A stretch of DNA of 47,028 bases from an uncultured bacterium (lineage in GTDB: Bacteria > Verrucomicrobiota > Kiritimatiellia > RFP12 > UBA1067). The DNA is taken from contig CACWIW010000095.1 in NCBI GenBank assembly GCA_902761035.1, positions 1 to 47,028 of the forward strand. Reading direction: 5' to 3'. Under the pieces are notes generated by a model. The model ran no database searches. It was not told the DNA's origin and worked only from the letters and a program-made list of their open reading frames with translations. Shown here one piece after another: positions 32,494 through 41,947 of the stretch. A program made the translations under genes and the position numbers. The stretch's first letter is position 1, and each line of letters begins with the position of its first letter.

Positions 32494-35400
32494 CATAACT
32501 ATGCGCGGAGCGATTACGAGATTCGCGCTTTTTGCGACCAGCATCTGCGTAGCGACGATGGCGTTGCCGTTGTATGCGGCGGACCGCACGATCAGCGCGG
32601 ACTACATGCTCACCGCTGACGAGACGGTTGACGGCGTTCTCACCGTCGATGCCGGAGCGACGGTCGATCTCAACGGGCACAAGCTCACCGTGAAAGGGCT
32701 CGCCGGAGACGGCACGATCACGCAGGCGTATCGTCTCGACACCACTGTCGCCGCGCCCGCGTTCGTGGCGACCGACGCCATCTTCTGGCTGGACGCCTCC
32801 GACTCCTCGACGATCACCCTCGACGGCGCGAACGTAACCAGCTGGAAGTCCAAGGTTGGAACCCGCACGGCAAGCAAGAACGGCACGGCCCCCGTGTACG
32901 ACGATACCACGTATGGCATCCCCACGATCGACTTCGGTGCCACGGGCAGCGGCAAGGACATGTCGTACTCGAACATGACCAACATCAGAACGGTGTTCTG
33001 GGTCATCAAGATCGAGAAGAACGCAAACGCGTTCTTCCTCGGCGGAGCGAACTACCATTTCCACCGTGAAGAAAATACCGCCGCGTATGCTTCCGGACAC
33101 TTCCAGCAGCAGGGCATGTGGAACGGCACGGACGAACTCGTCCCGAGCCTGGACATCCCGAATCCCAGCAGGTTCCATGTCGTCTGCGCAAAGATGTCCA
33201 AGGACTGCGCCTCCAACTCGCTTACGAAGGACAGAAACATAAGTGGCCGCCATGGTGGACGTCAGCTTTCCGAGCTGATCTGCTTCTCGCGGTATCTCAC
33301 GGACGAGGAACGTATCGCCGTGACGGAGTACCTCCAACGCAAGTGGGGCGTCGCCGGCGGCGAGCTGCATATCGACGTTGACGAGAACGAAACCGCCGTC
33401 AACGGCACCGTCGCGCTTACGGGCGGCCTGAAACTCGTGAAGGAAGGGAAGGGCGCGTTCACGGCCTCGAAGGCGAGCCAGTCGTACTTCGGCGGCACCA
33501 CAGTGGAGGAAGGCTCGCTCACGCTTGGTACGGAGACCCATCCGCTCGGCCTCGGCGACGCCTCCCAGTACGTCACCGTGAAGACGAACGCGACCTTGCA
33601 CTCCAACGACAAGGCAAGGACGACGACGTGCTGCTACAACTTCTACCTCGGCGGAACGCTTGATCTAACGAGTACAGTCGCGCCCTACAACACTGGGCGA
33701 GAGCCTTTTGGTACGCGCCTTACGCTTCTGGGCGACGCTCATCTCACAGGTGGTAACATCACTCTCGGCAGCTTTAACAAGAAGGTGACCTTACGGCCGA
33801 ATGGACACACGCTGTATTATGACGCAGGTTATTCTTACGCGAGGAATTTTGTCACCGAGGGAGATGGCGAGTTCGTGTACACTTCCGGCTATACCGAAAT
33901 CAACAGCGGCGTCAATTTCATTTCGGCGGGCGTGGCGTTCACGGGAAGTTCGGTCACGCATCTTGGCGACCAGGGGTATTCCACAGGCAATTTCAGATAC
34001 GATGTCTCTTCCTGGAAAACGCACAGGACGGCATCTCCGATACATGTCTACGGGCGGTACGTCGCCGGACCGATTCGCCCGTGGCTGACGCTCCACGACG
34101 GCGTGACGATTGACCTCTCGGCGATGTCGGGCACATGGGACATGACGGGCGTCGCAGCCGTGGCGGGAGGTGCAAATCGTGAATATTCAGAGGCAAAGGG
34201 CAACGGCAACGGCGCTGTTACGATCCTGGACAACTCCACCTACACCATCGACATCGGCGAGCGCGAGGTCGAGGTGGGCGAGAAGCTCGTTAACTGGGCG
34301 GTGAAGCCGAACGACTCCGTCGTGTTCAATTTCACGTCCGGCTCGCGGACGCCGGCGGAGCGCGAGATCGCACTTGCGCGTCGCGACGACGGCATCTACG
34401 TGAAAAGCACGCTGACCCCGTATGCGCGATGGGACGTCAACGCGGAGACGCCCGGATGGAGGTTCTATTATCCAAATGGCACGGAGGCCGTCGACTGGGA
34501 CGAGGGCGTCACCTCCGACGTCGAGGTGCGCTATTTCTCGTACGCCGAGTACATGGGCTCGAAGAACGAGAGCGTGTCGCCTGCCGCGTTCGTGATCGCC
34601 GGGAACTTCCAGATCGGCGACGGGGCGATGGACATGACGACGCGCGTTGATGCCATCGACAAGGACGCCGTCATCGACCTGCGTGGGCACTCGCTCTACC
34701 TTTCGGCGATGAGTGGTACCGGCACGATCACGGACACGACTACGGACACATCCTCTCCTGGTGAGCTCCACATCGTCGCGCCTTCTGGTGGCTCAATAGA
34801 GAACTCCGGCGTGGCGTTTACCGGAAACCTGAAAGTGGTGAAGGACGGCGAGGGCACGTATGTCGCGTCGAAGATCGACCAGTCGTACACCGGCGGAACG
34901 CTTGTGACGAACGGCGTTCTGCGCATCGGCACGAGCCAGAATCCGCTGGGTACCGGCAACGGCACCTGTACCGTCACTGTCGGCCCGGGCGCGACGGTGG
35001 ACATCGCCAACAGGGCCAGCACTGCAACCTGCCGCTACAACTATGTAATCGGCGGCACGGTGACTCTGGCGGGGGATGCGAGCGGTTGGACGTGGGATGC
35101 GAACAGAGCCGCGTTCTCCCGCATTGAGCTCTCCGGCGACGCGAACATCACCGGCTCGAATTACTTGTTCGGACTTGGATCCGGTACCATGCCGCTCGTC
35201 TTGAACGGCTACACGCTCAGGATTCGGGGAACCTACTGGAGATGTGTGACATCGGAGGGAGGCGGGAAAATTGTGTTCACGTCAGGCGTGGAAATGAACA
35301 ACAGCATCAATCTCCGATCTGTCGATGTCGAATTCGAGGGCGCCGCGACCGTACACCTTGGCGACGCGGGTTTCTCCGTGGGCGGGTTCAAGTACGGAAC

Positions 35401-35821
35401 TGCCACGTCGTTCGGCGTACACAGGAATGCGAGCCAGATGACGGTTTACGGACGCTACGTCGCAAGCACGATACGCCCCTGGACGACGCTCGCAACCGGC
35501 GCGACGCTCGATCTCTCCGAGGTGACGGGGACGTGGGATTCTGACGGGATCGCGGCTTCTTCGGGTGCTGCGCACAGATCCTTCACCGATCCCGGCCTCG
35601 TCAAGTTCGCCGACGGGGCGGAGATAACTGTTGCGCTTGGCAATAGGAATGATGTCCACTCGGTGATAAGGTCCGCCACGCCGTATCTCGTGACGTGGAG
35701 CACGGAACCGTCCGCCACGTTCACGCTGGACGAGGAGTCCTATCAGCACTACAGGATCACGAAGACCCCGCAAGGGTTGAAGGTGTCGTCTCGGCCTGGC
35801 TTCGTGATCATTGTGCGGTAG
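32486..35821 (+). CDS. Giant secreted beta-rich protein with LamG-like domain, internal duplication and IVR tail
   Basis: 1111 residues. Signal peptide to about residue 30, then a start (AADRTISADYMLTADETVDG, LTVKGLAGDGTIT) nearly identical to the protein at 41948. Residues about 95-288 are LamG/concanavalin-like (IFWLDASDSSTITLDG). Two copies of a long beta-strand module follow, about 311-640 and 773-1111; matching blocks include VYGRYVAGPIRPWLTL and VYGRYVASTIRPWTTL, each with an autotransporter-type repeat (QSYFGGTTVEEGSLTLG, QSYTGGTLVTNGVLRIG). It ends PGFVIIVR. The ATG lies inside the last codons of the methylase gene, with AGAAGGAG also inside that gene, so translation should be coupled. 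Confidence 0.82.
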   Translation: MHDITMRGAITRFALFATSICVATMALPLYAADRTISADYMLTADETVDGVLTVDAGATVDLNGHKLTVKGLAGDGTITQAYRLDTTVAAPAFVATDAIFWLDASDSSTITLDGANVTSWKSKVGTRTASKNGTAPVYDDTTYGIPTIDFGATGSGKDMSYSNMTNIRTVFWVIKIEKNANAFFLGGANYHFHREENTAAYASGHFQQQGMWNGTDELVPSLDIPNPSRFHVVCAKMSKDCASNSLTKDRNISGRHGGRQLSELICFSRYLTDEERIAVTEYLQRKWGVAGGELHIDVDENETAVNGTVALTGGLKLVKEGKGAFTASKASQSYFGGTTVEEGSLTLGTETHPLGLGDASQYVTVKTNATLHSNDKARTTTCCYNFYLGGTLDLTSTVAPYNTGREPFGTRLTLLGDAHLTGGNITLGSFNKKVTLRPNGHTLYYDAGYSYARNFVTEGDGEFVYTSGYTEINSGVNFISAGVAFTGSSVTHLGDQGYSTGNFRYDVSSWKTHRTASPIHVYGRYVAGPIRPWLTLHDGVTIDLSAMSGTWDMTGVAAVAGGANREYSEAKGNGNGAVTILDNSTYTIDIGEREVEVGEKLVNWAVKPNDSVVFNFTSGSRTPAEREIALARRDDGIYVKSTLTPYARWDVNAETPGWRFYYPNGTEAVDWDEGVTSDVEVRYFSYAEYMGSKNESVSPAAFVIAGNFQIGDGAMDMTTRVDAIDKDAVIDLRGHSLYLSAMSGTGTITDTTTDTSSPGELHIVAPSGGSIENSGVAFTGNLKVVKDGEGTYVASKIDQSYTGGTLVTNGVLRIGTSQNPLGTGNGTCTVTVGPGATVDIANRASTATCRYNYVIGGTVTLAGDASGWTWDANRAAFSRIELSGDANITGSNYLFGLGSGTMPLVLNGYTLRIRGTYWRCVTSEGGGKIVFTSGVEMNNSINLRSVDVEFEGAATVHLGDAGFSVGGFKYGTATSFGVHRNASQMTVYGRYVASTIRPWTTLATGATLDLSEVTGTWDSDGIAASSGAAHRSFTDPGLVKFADGAEITVALGNRNDVHSVIRSATPYLVTWSTEPSATFTLDEESYQHYRITKTPQGLKVSSRPGFVIIVR

Positions 35822-35865
35822 CATGTAGGATGGACTCGTGACCATCGTGAAATGAGCGTCAAAGT

Positions 35866-35898
35866 CCCCAAATCTCTGCTTTCTATCGAGATTTGGGG
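35866..35898. terminator. Perfect 11-bp hairpin after the giant-protein gene
   Basis: CCCCAAATCTC (35866-35876) pairs perfectly with GAGATTTGGGG (35888-35898) across 11 bases. There is no T-tract, so it may stabilise RNA or block passage rather than terminate. The first codons of the next gene repeat CCCCAAATC (about 35929). Confidence 0.45.
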
Positions 35899-35916
35899 CG
35901 CTATCGGCGAAAAATC

Positions 35917-37767
35917 ATGGTCAAACTCCCCAAATCGGCATGGATTAAGGTGATTACGCCGTGTATGGCGGCTTACATCATCTGTGTATCGTCGTCTGCC
36001 GCCGAGGCGCGCGACCTCTTCGCGGACACCTGGGACGCAATGGACGATCTCGGACGGTGCGTCGCCTCCGCCGGACTCCCCGCGCCGCGTGCGAAGAAGG
36101 TGGGCATCTTCTACTGGACATGGCACCAGGGGCGCAAAGGCCCGGTGCTCGACAACTCAAAGCTCCTCGCGGAGGATCCCACCCTGCCGCAGCGTCCGCA
36201 GGACCCCAAATGGGGCCTTCGCAAGACCCACTACTGGGGCGAACCCGCGTTCGGCTACTACGCCACCACCGACGCCTGGGTGCTGCGCCGGCACGCGCAG
36301 TTGCTGAGCGCGGCGGGCGTGGACGTGGTCGTGTTCGACGCGACGAACGGCACGCTCACGTGGATGGACTCCCTCCGCACGCTCATGCGCACGTGGGGCG
36401 ACATGCGTGCGAAGGGCGAGAACACACCGCAGTTCACGTACATGCTGCCGTTCTGGCCGGGAACGAACCAGGCCGTCAGCATCCTGCAACTCTACCGCGA
36501 CGTGTACAAGCCGGGCGTCCACAAGGAACTCTGGTTCCACTGGGAAGGAAAGCCGCTCATCCACGCGACGCCCGATCTCGTGAGGAAGATGGCGAATGAT
36601 CCGAAGGTCCCGGAGAACGACCGGCGCGACTACGCGGAGATCGCGGCGTTCTTCACGTTCCGTCCGCTCCAACCCGCCTACGCCGTGGGACCGAAGCGTC
36701 CGGACCACTGGTGCTGGCTGGAGGCGTACCCGCAGCACGAATACGGCAAGCGCGCGGACGGCACCGTGGAGATGTGCGCGGCGGGCGTGGCGCAGAACCA
36801 TTCGTGGCGCAGGCTGGACGGCGGAAGGGGGCTTGCCGCGATGAACGACACGAACGTGTTCGGGCGCGCGTACATGGGACCGGACGCGAAGGACCTCCGT
36901 CCCGGCGAGACGCTGCGCTTCGCGCCCGACCGCAACCCGCGCCGCGGCGAGCCGAACCGCTTCCTCTGGGGCGACAACTTCGCGCAGCAGCTCGAACGCG
37001 CGCGCAGGGTCGATCCCGACTATCTGTTTATCACCGGCTGGAACGAGTTCATCGCCGGGAACTTTGACGTGTGGCAGGGCAAGCAGGGCGCGTTCCCCGA
37101 CCAGTACTCGCCCGAATTCAGTCGCGACATCGAGCCGTCGAACGGAATCCTGCAGGACCACTTCTACTGCCAGTTCGTCGATGGTGTGAGGAAGTTCAAG
37201 GGGGTGCGTCCGCAGCGCTCCGCCGCGCAGGGCCCCGTGTTCCGCGACGCGGCGGGCGACGTCGATCACCGCGATGCGCAGGGCTACGGCACGACACACT
37301 ACGTGGACAAGACGGGCCGCAACGACATCGTCGAGTGCTTCGTCTCGCACGATGCGCAGTCCATCACGTTCAAGGCGGTGTGTGCATCGCCGATCACGCC
37401 GCGCACCGATCCCGCGTGGATGCGACTCTTCATCTCATTGCGGCTCGCCGCAGACGATCCCGCGCCGCATTGGCACCATCTGCACTTCGTCGTCAACCGC
37501 GTCGCGCCGCCCAACGACGGCACGGCCGTGCTGGAACGCTGCCTCGGCGGATGGTCGTGGCAGGAGGCCGCGCGCGTGCCGATGAAGATCGAGGGGAATT
37601 CGCTCTCGATTACCATCCCGCGCACGGCGATCGGCCAGACGGACCGTGTGGACGTGCGCTTCAAGTGGGCGGACAACACGCCCGGCGATTCGGGCGACAT
37701 CCTCGACTTCTACCGTCATGGCGACGCCGCCCCGGACGGACGATTCCTCTACCGTTATTTTGAATAG
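35917..37767 (+). CDS. Secreted GH99/GH71-like protein with C-terminal CBM9-like domain
   Basis: 616 residues. Signal peptide to about residue 29. The main domain has a GH99/GH71-like TIM-barrel look: KVGIFYWTWHQG, HAQLLSAAGVDVVVFDATNG, KELWFHWEGKPLIHA, and the late block DYLFITGWNEFIAGNF, which recalls the WNEW/E box of the WbsX/GH99 group. From about residue 450, a beta-sandwich with DIVECFVSHDAQSITFKAVC and LSITIPRTAIG resembles CBM9-type carbohydrate-binding modules. Substrate unknown. The ATG at 35917 is chosen over a TTG eight codons earlier, because the earlier start lies in the hairpin; no strong ribosome site is seen. The GH16 gene follows after 12 bases. Confidence 0.78.
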   Translation: MVKLPKSAWIKVITPCMAAYIICVSSSAAEARDLFADTWDAMDDLGRCVASAGLPAPRAKKVGIFYWTWHQGRKGPVLDNSKLLAEDPTLPQRPQDPKWGLRKTHYWGEPAFGYYATTDAWVLRRHAQLLSAAGVDVVVFDATNGTLTWMDSLRTLMRTWGDMRAKGENTPQFTYMLPFWPGTNQAVSILQLYRDVYKPGVHKELWFHWEGKPLIHATPDLVRKMANDPKVPENDRRDYAEIAAFFTFRPLQPAYAVGPKRPDHWCWLEAYPQHEYGKRADGTVEMCAAGVAQNHSWRRLDGGRGLAAMNDTNVFGRAYMGPDAKDLRPGETLRFAPDRNPRRGEPNRFLWGDNFAQQLERARRVDPDYLFITGWNEFIAGNFDVWQGKQGAFPDQYSPEFSRDIEPSNGILQDHFYCQFVDGVRKFKGVRPQRSAAQGPVFRDAAGDVDHRDAQGYGTTHYVDKTGRNDIVECFVSHDAQSITFKAVCASPITPRTDPAWMRLFISLRLAADDPAPHWHHLHFVVNRVAPPNDGTAVLERCLGGWSWQEAARVPMKIEGNSLSITIPRTAIGQTDRVDVRFKWADNTPGDSGDILDFYRHGDAAPDGRFLYRYFE

Positions 37768-37779
37768 GAGTACAAAACC

Positions 37780-38595
37780 ATGAAAAGTATTGCAAAGTCT
37801 TGTTGTTGTACGCTTGCCGCTCTTGCGACATTGTTTGGCATGGCGGCAACGCCACCCGCCTCTGCCAAGGCGCGTGCGCGGAAGCTCGTCTGGAGGGACG
37901 AGTTCAACGGCTCTTCGCTTGATACGAAACGCTGGAACCGTTGCGAACAAGGCAAGAGCGACTGGAACCGACACATGTCCACGCGGAAGGATCTCGTGGA
38001 GGTGAAGAACGGCGCGCTCGTCCTGTGGGGCGTTGCGAACAAGGACAAGAAGTCAGACCCGCGTCCGTTCCTCACTGGCGGCGTGCAGAGCAAGGGCAAG
38101 GGCCTTATGGGGATAGGCAAGGTCGAGATGCGCGTCAAGTTCGAGGATCACCAGAAGGGCGCATGGCCGGCGTTGTGGATGTGCGGGGAGCAGCCAGACG
38201 CGCAAGGACGCAGCTGGCCGTGGAACGGAGAGATCGACATCGTGGAGCGCCTCAACGGCGATCCCTTCGTTTACCAAACCGTCCATTCCGGTTGGACGTA
38301 CGTAAAGAAACACACGAAGGATCCGCCGCACGGAAGCGTGAAGGCGGCGATTCGTCAGGGCGGCTGGAACGTCTATGGACTGGAGATTACGGAGAAGGAG
38401 TTGATCTGGAGCGTGAATGGCAAGGAGACGTTCCGCTATCCGAAGATGGACTGCGGCGACCCGGACCAGTGGCCGTTCGACAAGCCATTCTATTTCCTGC
38501 TCGACATGCAACTCGGCGGCAAGTGGGTCGGAGAGGTTGACGTCTCCACCCTCCCCGTGCGGATGTACATCGACTGGATTCGCGTTTACAAGTAA
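37780..38595 (+). CDS. Secreted endo-beta-glucanase-type enzyme, GH16
   Basis: 271 residues. The signal peptide contains a Cys triplet (KSCCCTLAAL), like the WbsX-like protein at 11849. The mature part is a single GH16 jelly roll: LVWRDEFNGSSLDTKRWN, GGVQSKGKGLMGIGKVEMRVKF, the catalytic box WPWNGEIDIVE (E151, D153, E156) and FYFLLDMQLGGKWVGEVD, ending with MYIDWIRVYK. GH16 members cleave beta-1,3 or beta-1,3-1,4 glucans and related galactans; the exact target is unclear. TAGGAG precedes the ATG. Part of a close run with the genes before and after. Confidence 0.92.
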   Translation: MKSIAKSCCCTLAALATLFGMAATPPASAKARARKLVWRDEFNGSSLDTKRWNRCEQGKSDWNRHMSTRKDLVEVKNGALVLWGVANKDKKSDPRPFLTGGVQSKGKGLMGIGKVEMRVKFEDHQKGAWPALWMCGEQPDAQGRSWPWNGEIDIVERLNGDPFVYQTVHSGWTYVKKHTKDPPHGSVKAAIRQGGWNVYGLEITEKELIWSVNGKETFRYPKMDCGDPDQWPFDKPFYFLLDMQLGGKWVGEVDVSTLPVRMYIDWIRVYK

Positions 38596-38616
38596 TTGAA
38601 ATCCTCTGGGGGAAAA

Positions 38617-40236
38617 ATGAAAATGAAGAGCGTGACGTTCATTTTGTTGGCGGCTGCGTCGTTGGTGATGCCGACGCAGGGGGCTTCTTTCAAGAGCGAA
38701 ATTGCCTTGCTTCCGGGCGAGGTGTGGTGGGGCGGCGGTGGGGGCGACGGACAGAACCAGCCGTACGGTCTGAAGGACTCGCGGCGGATCAACCTGAGGC
38801 GCAACGGCGCGACGGCCTCTCCGCTTCTCGTGTCGTCCGCCGGACGGTACGTCTGGAGCGAGAAGCCGTTCGAGTATCAGTTCGCTAAGGGCGTGCTCCG
38901 CCTCGATTCGCGCGTGGAGCGCATCGAGCCGGTCGTCGCCGGCAAGACGCTGAAGGACGCCTACCTCGCGGCGGCGAAGGCGCATTTCCGCTTCGACGGC
39001 AAGACGCCTCCCGACATTTTCTTCACCCTCCCGCAGTGGAACAACTGGATCGAGATATTCCTGAATGGGATGGGCCAGAAGGCAGCCGACGACTACACGG
39101 CGGAACTCGCGAAGAGCGGTTTCCCGTGCGGCATCTACATGATGGACGGCGGATGGATGATCAGCCAGGGAACGTACGAGTTCTATCCACGGGACTTCCC
39201 CGACCCCAAGGGACTGTTCGACCGCATCCGCTCGCATGGCTGGACGCCGCTCATCTGGACCGCGAACTTTGTCTCGCCCGACAGCCGCGAATACAAGAAG
39301 CTGCGTTACCACCGCAAGCCCAATGGCCTGGACTACCTGATACACGTCGATAAGCCTGGTTCGCACGACGCGGCGGTGTTCCGCTGGTGGAGCGGTATCA
39401 GCGCCGTCTATGACCTTACCAACCCCAAGGCGAACGCGTACTATGCCCAGACGCTCAAGGACTTCGCCGCGAAATACGGCATCGCCGGTTACAAGTTCGA
39501 CGCGGGCGGCGCACACTACTTCGAGTCGGGGTGTAGGATGTTCGATCCGAAGGCCGAGGGAGTCGATTACACGCGCCTCTACGCGGAGTTCGCCGCGCGC
39601 GAGTTCCCGTACCACGAAATCCGCGTAAGCTGGAAGTGCGGGGGGCTCCCGGTCGTGACGCGCCTCAACGACAGGGCGCATGCGTGGACCGGCGGTTCGG
39701 CGCAGGACACCGTGATCCCGCAGATCATCGCGGCGGGGATGCTGGGATGCCCCTACGCCCTTGGCGACATGGTTGGCGGCGGGCTTGACCACACGTTTCT
39801 TGGCCGGAAGATCGACGAGAAACTGTTTGTGCGCTCCGCCGCAATGCAGTCGCTCCTGCCGATGATGCAGTTTTCGGCGGCGCCGTGGCGGCATCTTTCG
39901 CCGGAAGGCGTGAGGTTGTGCCGTGCGTTTGCCGATCTGCACGTCGCATTCGGTCCGTACATCATGGAAACGGCGCGCCACGCCGCGAAGACCGGCGAGC
40001 CGATCGTTCGCGCGATGGAGTATGAGTTTCCGCACCAGGGGTTCAACCGCCCGATGCAGCAATTCATGCTTGGCGACCGGTGGCTCGTCGCGCCGGTCAC
40101 GACGCCCGACGACGCGAAGAAGGTGGAGCTTCCGGCGGGCAAGTGGCGCGACGATCTCGGCGAGGAACACCTCGGCCCCAAGACGCTCAATCTCAGGAAC
40201 GTCCCGCTCGACCGTCTTCCGCGCTACGAGCGGTGA
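38617..40236 (+). CDS. Secreted glycoside hydrolase family 31-type enzyme
   Basis: 539 residues with a signal peptide (to about residue 22). The barrel shows GH31 features: FFTLPQWNNWIEIFLNG, CGIYMMDGGWMISQGTYEF, HGWTPLIWTANFVSPDS, the predicted nucleophile D295 in GYKFDAGG, then SWKCGGLP and TGGSAQDTVIPQIIAAGMLG, and the C-terminal sandwich LGDRWLVAPVTTP. It is shorter than bacterial alpha-glucosidases because the N-terminal domain is reduced. GH31 members act on alpha-glucosides, alpha-xylosides or alpha-galactosides; the target is not clear here. The ATG at 38617 follows GGGGGAAAA, 21 bases after the GH16 stop. Confidence 0.85.
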   Translation: MKMKSVTFILLAAASLVMPTQGASFKSEIALLPGEVWWGGGGGDGQNQPYGLKDSRRINLRRNGATASPLLVSSAGRYVWSEKPFEYQFAKGVLRLDSRVERIEPVVAGKTLKDAYLAAAKAHFRFDGKTPPDIFFTLPQWNNWIEIFLNGMGQKAADDYTAELAKSGFPCGIYMMDGGWMISQGTYEFYPRDFPDPKGLFDRIRSHGWTPLIWTANFVSPDSREYKKLRYHRKPNGLDYLIHVDKPGSHDAAVFRWWSGISAVYDLTNPKANAYYAQTLKDFAAKYGIAGYKFDAGGAHYFESGCRMFDPKAEGVDYTRLYAEFAAREFPYHEIRVSWKCGGLPVVTRLNDRAHAWTGGSAQDTVIPQIIAAGMLGCPYALGDMVGGGLDHTFLGRKIDEKLFVRSAAMQSLLPMMQFSAAPWRHLSPEGVRLCRAFADLHVAFGPYIMETARHAAKTGEPIVRAMEYEFPHQGFNRPMQQFMLGDRWLVAPVTTPDDAKKVELPAGKWRDDLGEEHLGPKTLNLRNVPLDRLPRYER

Positions 40237-40270
40237 TTTTCTATTTTCTTCGCGCAATGACAAGGATTTT

Positions 40271-40279
40271 TGGTATAAT
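40271..40279 (+). promoter_or_regulatory. Extended -10 promoter, leaderless type
   Basis: TGGTATAAT with the ATG at 40288, 8 bases beyond the box. No ribosome site and no clear -35. Confidence 0.65.
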
Positions 40280-40287
40280 GTGCGGCG

Positions 40288-41904
40288 ATGGAAAACGAGG
40301 AACATAGAATCAAGGTCCCCACGACGGGGGTGTTTGACTTTCCGAGCCTGATACTCGCGGGAGAGGGAAAGTACGTTGACAAGACAGAACTGCTGTACCA
40401 ACTTGCCGCGCCGAAGACGGACTCGCAATACTTCATTTCGCGTCCACGGCGGTTCGGCAAGTCGCTTATGCTTTCGACCTTGAAGGCGATGTTCGAGGGG
40501 CGGCGCGAGCTGTTCACGGGCCTCGCCATCGACAAGCTGCCGTGGGAAGGGTGGGAGCAGCCGACGCCGGTGTACAGCTTTTCGATGACCAAGGCCGTGG
40601 GCGGGACGTATGAACTCTTCCGCGAACAGCTCGCGAAGCTTGTAAAAAGCCTTTGCGAGGAGGCTGGTGTCGAATACACGGGCGAAGGTGACATTTCGGG
40701 ACAGTTCGACGACTTCCTTGTCGCCGCCGCAAAGAAGTCACCAACGGGAAAGATTGTTGTCCTCATTGATGAGTACGACGAACCGATTGCAAAATTCCTC
40801 AACGACATCCCGACGCTGAACAGGGTGCGCTCCGACCTCCATGACTTCTACGAGAAGCTCAAGGTCAATTCCGGGTCGATTCGTTTTCTGATGATGACGG
40901 GCGTCACGAAGCTGACGAAGCTTTCGGTGTTTTCGGGGATGAACCACCTGACTGACATTTCGACGTTCCAGCAGTATGCGACGCTCCTCGGCTACACGCC
41001 GGATGAATTGAACGGCGCGCTGCGCGAAAACGTGGAGGAACTTGGCGCAAAGAACGGCATGGACTTCGCTGCGGCAAAGAAGGCGCTACTCTCGTGGTAC
41101 GACGGCTACCGGTTTTCGCCGCGGTCTGAGGCGAGGGTCTGCAATCCCGTGTCTCTTGGCAACGCATTCAAGTTCGGCGAATTGAAGGGCTACTGGGAAA
41201 CGACCGGCAGGACGACGCTCATCATCAACCGCATGGCGAATGCGGGGAAACTGCCGGCGGATCTCGAAAACGTGCCTGCACGTCCGCTGACGCTCGACGT
41301 GTGTGACGCGGAGACGCTGCCGATGGTGTCTCTGTTGTACCAGGGCGGCTACCTCACCATCAAGGATGTCAAGCGCGGCGACCCGACGAAGGACGAGACG
41401 GACAGCTACATCCTTGCTCCGCCAAACTTTGAAGTGCGCGAGGCGCTTTTTGAGGGCTATCTCTCGCAGGCGATGGGGCTTGACGAGGATCCGTTCAACG
41501 CGCTCGTCGATAAGGCCAAGCAGCAGATTGCCTCCGGCGACTGGAAGGGATATCTCAGCGAGTCGCTGTTCGGGCTCTACGCCTCCGTTCCGCCCGACTG
41601 GCAGATCAAGGACGAGGCGGAGGCGAAGCGGTACTTCCAGCTCTTCGCGTCAATGACGGGTGCGAATCCCCAGCCTGAGGTCGCGACGATGCTCGGCTAC
41701 GCTGACGCGGTGATCGAGACGCCGAAGGAAGTCTGCGTGTTCGAGTTCAAGTACCGCAGGAGCGCGAAGGCGGCGATCAAGCAGATCCGCGAGCGCGGCT
41801 ACGCGGACAAGTGGATCGGCGGCGACCGCCCCGTGACGCTAGTCGGCATCAACTTCAATCCGAAGAAGCGAAACATCGACATGCCGATCATTGAGCCGGC
41901 GTGA
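40288..41904 (+). CDS. AAA-ATPase-like / PD-(D/E)XK nuclease protein (PF09820-DUF1703 type), second copy
   Basis: 538 residues. KYVDKTELLYQL leads into the Walker A motif RPRRFGKSL and the Walker B-like VVLIDEYDEPI, then MTGVTKLTKLSVFSGMNHL and WYDGYRFSP, all standard for the family. The C-terminal PD-(D/E)XK core is MLGYADAVIE followed by VCVFEFKYRRSAKAAIKQI (about 469-500). Same architecture as the protein at 10233 but clearly diverged, so the two are old paralogues. It has its own leaderless promoter although it sits in a run of hydrolase genes. It ends IIEPA; the giant-protein gene at 41948 follows. Confidence 0.87.
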   Translation: MENEEHRIKVPTTGVFDFPSLILAGEGKYVDKTELLYQLAAPKTDSQYFISRPRRFGKSLMLSTLKAMFEGRRELFTGLAIDKLPWEGWEQPTPVYSFSMTKAVGGTYELFREQLAKLVKSLCEEAGVEYTGEGDISGQFDDFLVAAAKKSPTGKIVVLIDEYDEPIAKFLNDIPTLNRVRSDLHDFYEKLKVNSGSIRFLMMTGVTKLTKLSVFSGMNHLTDISTFQQYATLLGYTPDELNGALRENVEELGAKNGMDFAAAKKALLSWYDGYRFSPRSEARVCNPVSLGNAFKFGELKGYWETTGRTTLIINRMANAGKLPADLENVPARPLTLDVCDAETLPMVSLLYQGGYLTIKDVKRGDPTKDETDSYILAPPNFEVREALFEGYLSQAMGLDEDPFNALVDKAKQQIASGDWKGYLSESLFGLYASVPPDWQIKDEAEAKRYFQLFASMTGANPQPEVATMLGYADAVIETPKEVCVFEFKYRRSAKAAIKQIRERGYADKWIGGDRPVTLVGINFNPKKRNIDMPIIEPA

Positions 41905-41947
41905 GTGATTCTAGACAAAACACAACAACCCAAAAGTGGAACCGAAA

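Noticed and set aside
38053..40428. Very long open frame on the - strand (791 codons), and similar ones at 26583-28412 and 15360-17225
   Set aside because: They lie opposite well-identified GH16/GH31, giant-protein and GH2 genes, are Arg/His/Leu-rich, and show no domain. High GC at third codon positions creates such antisense frames.
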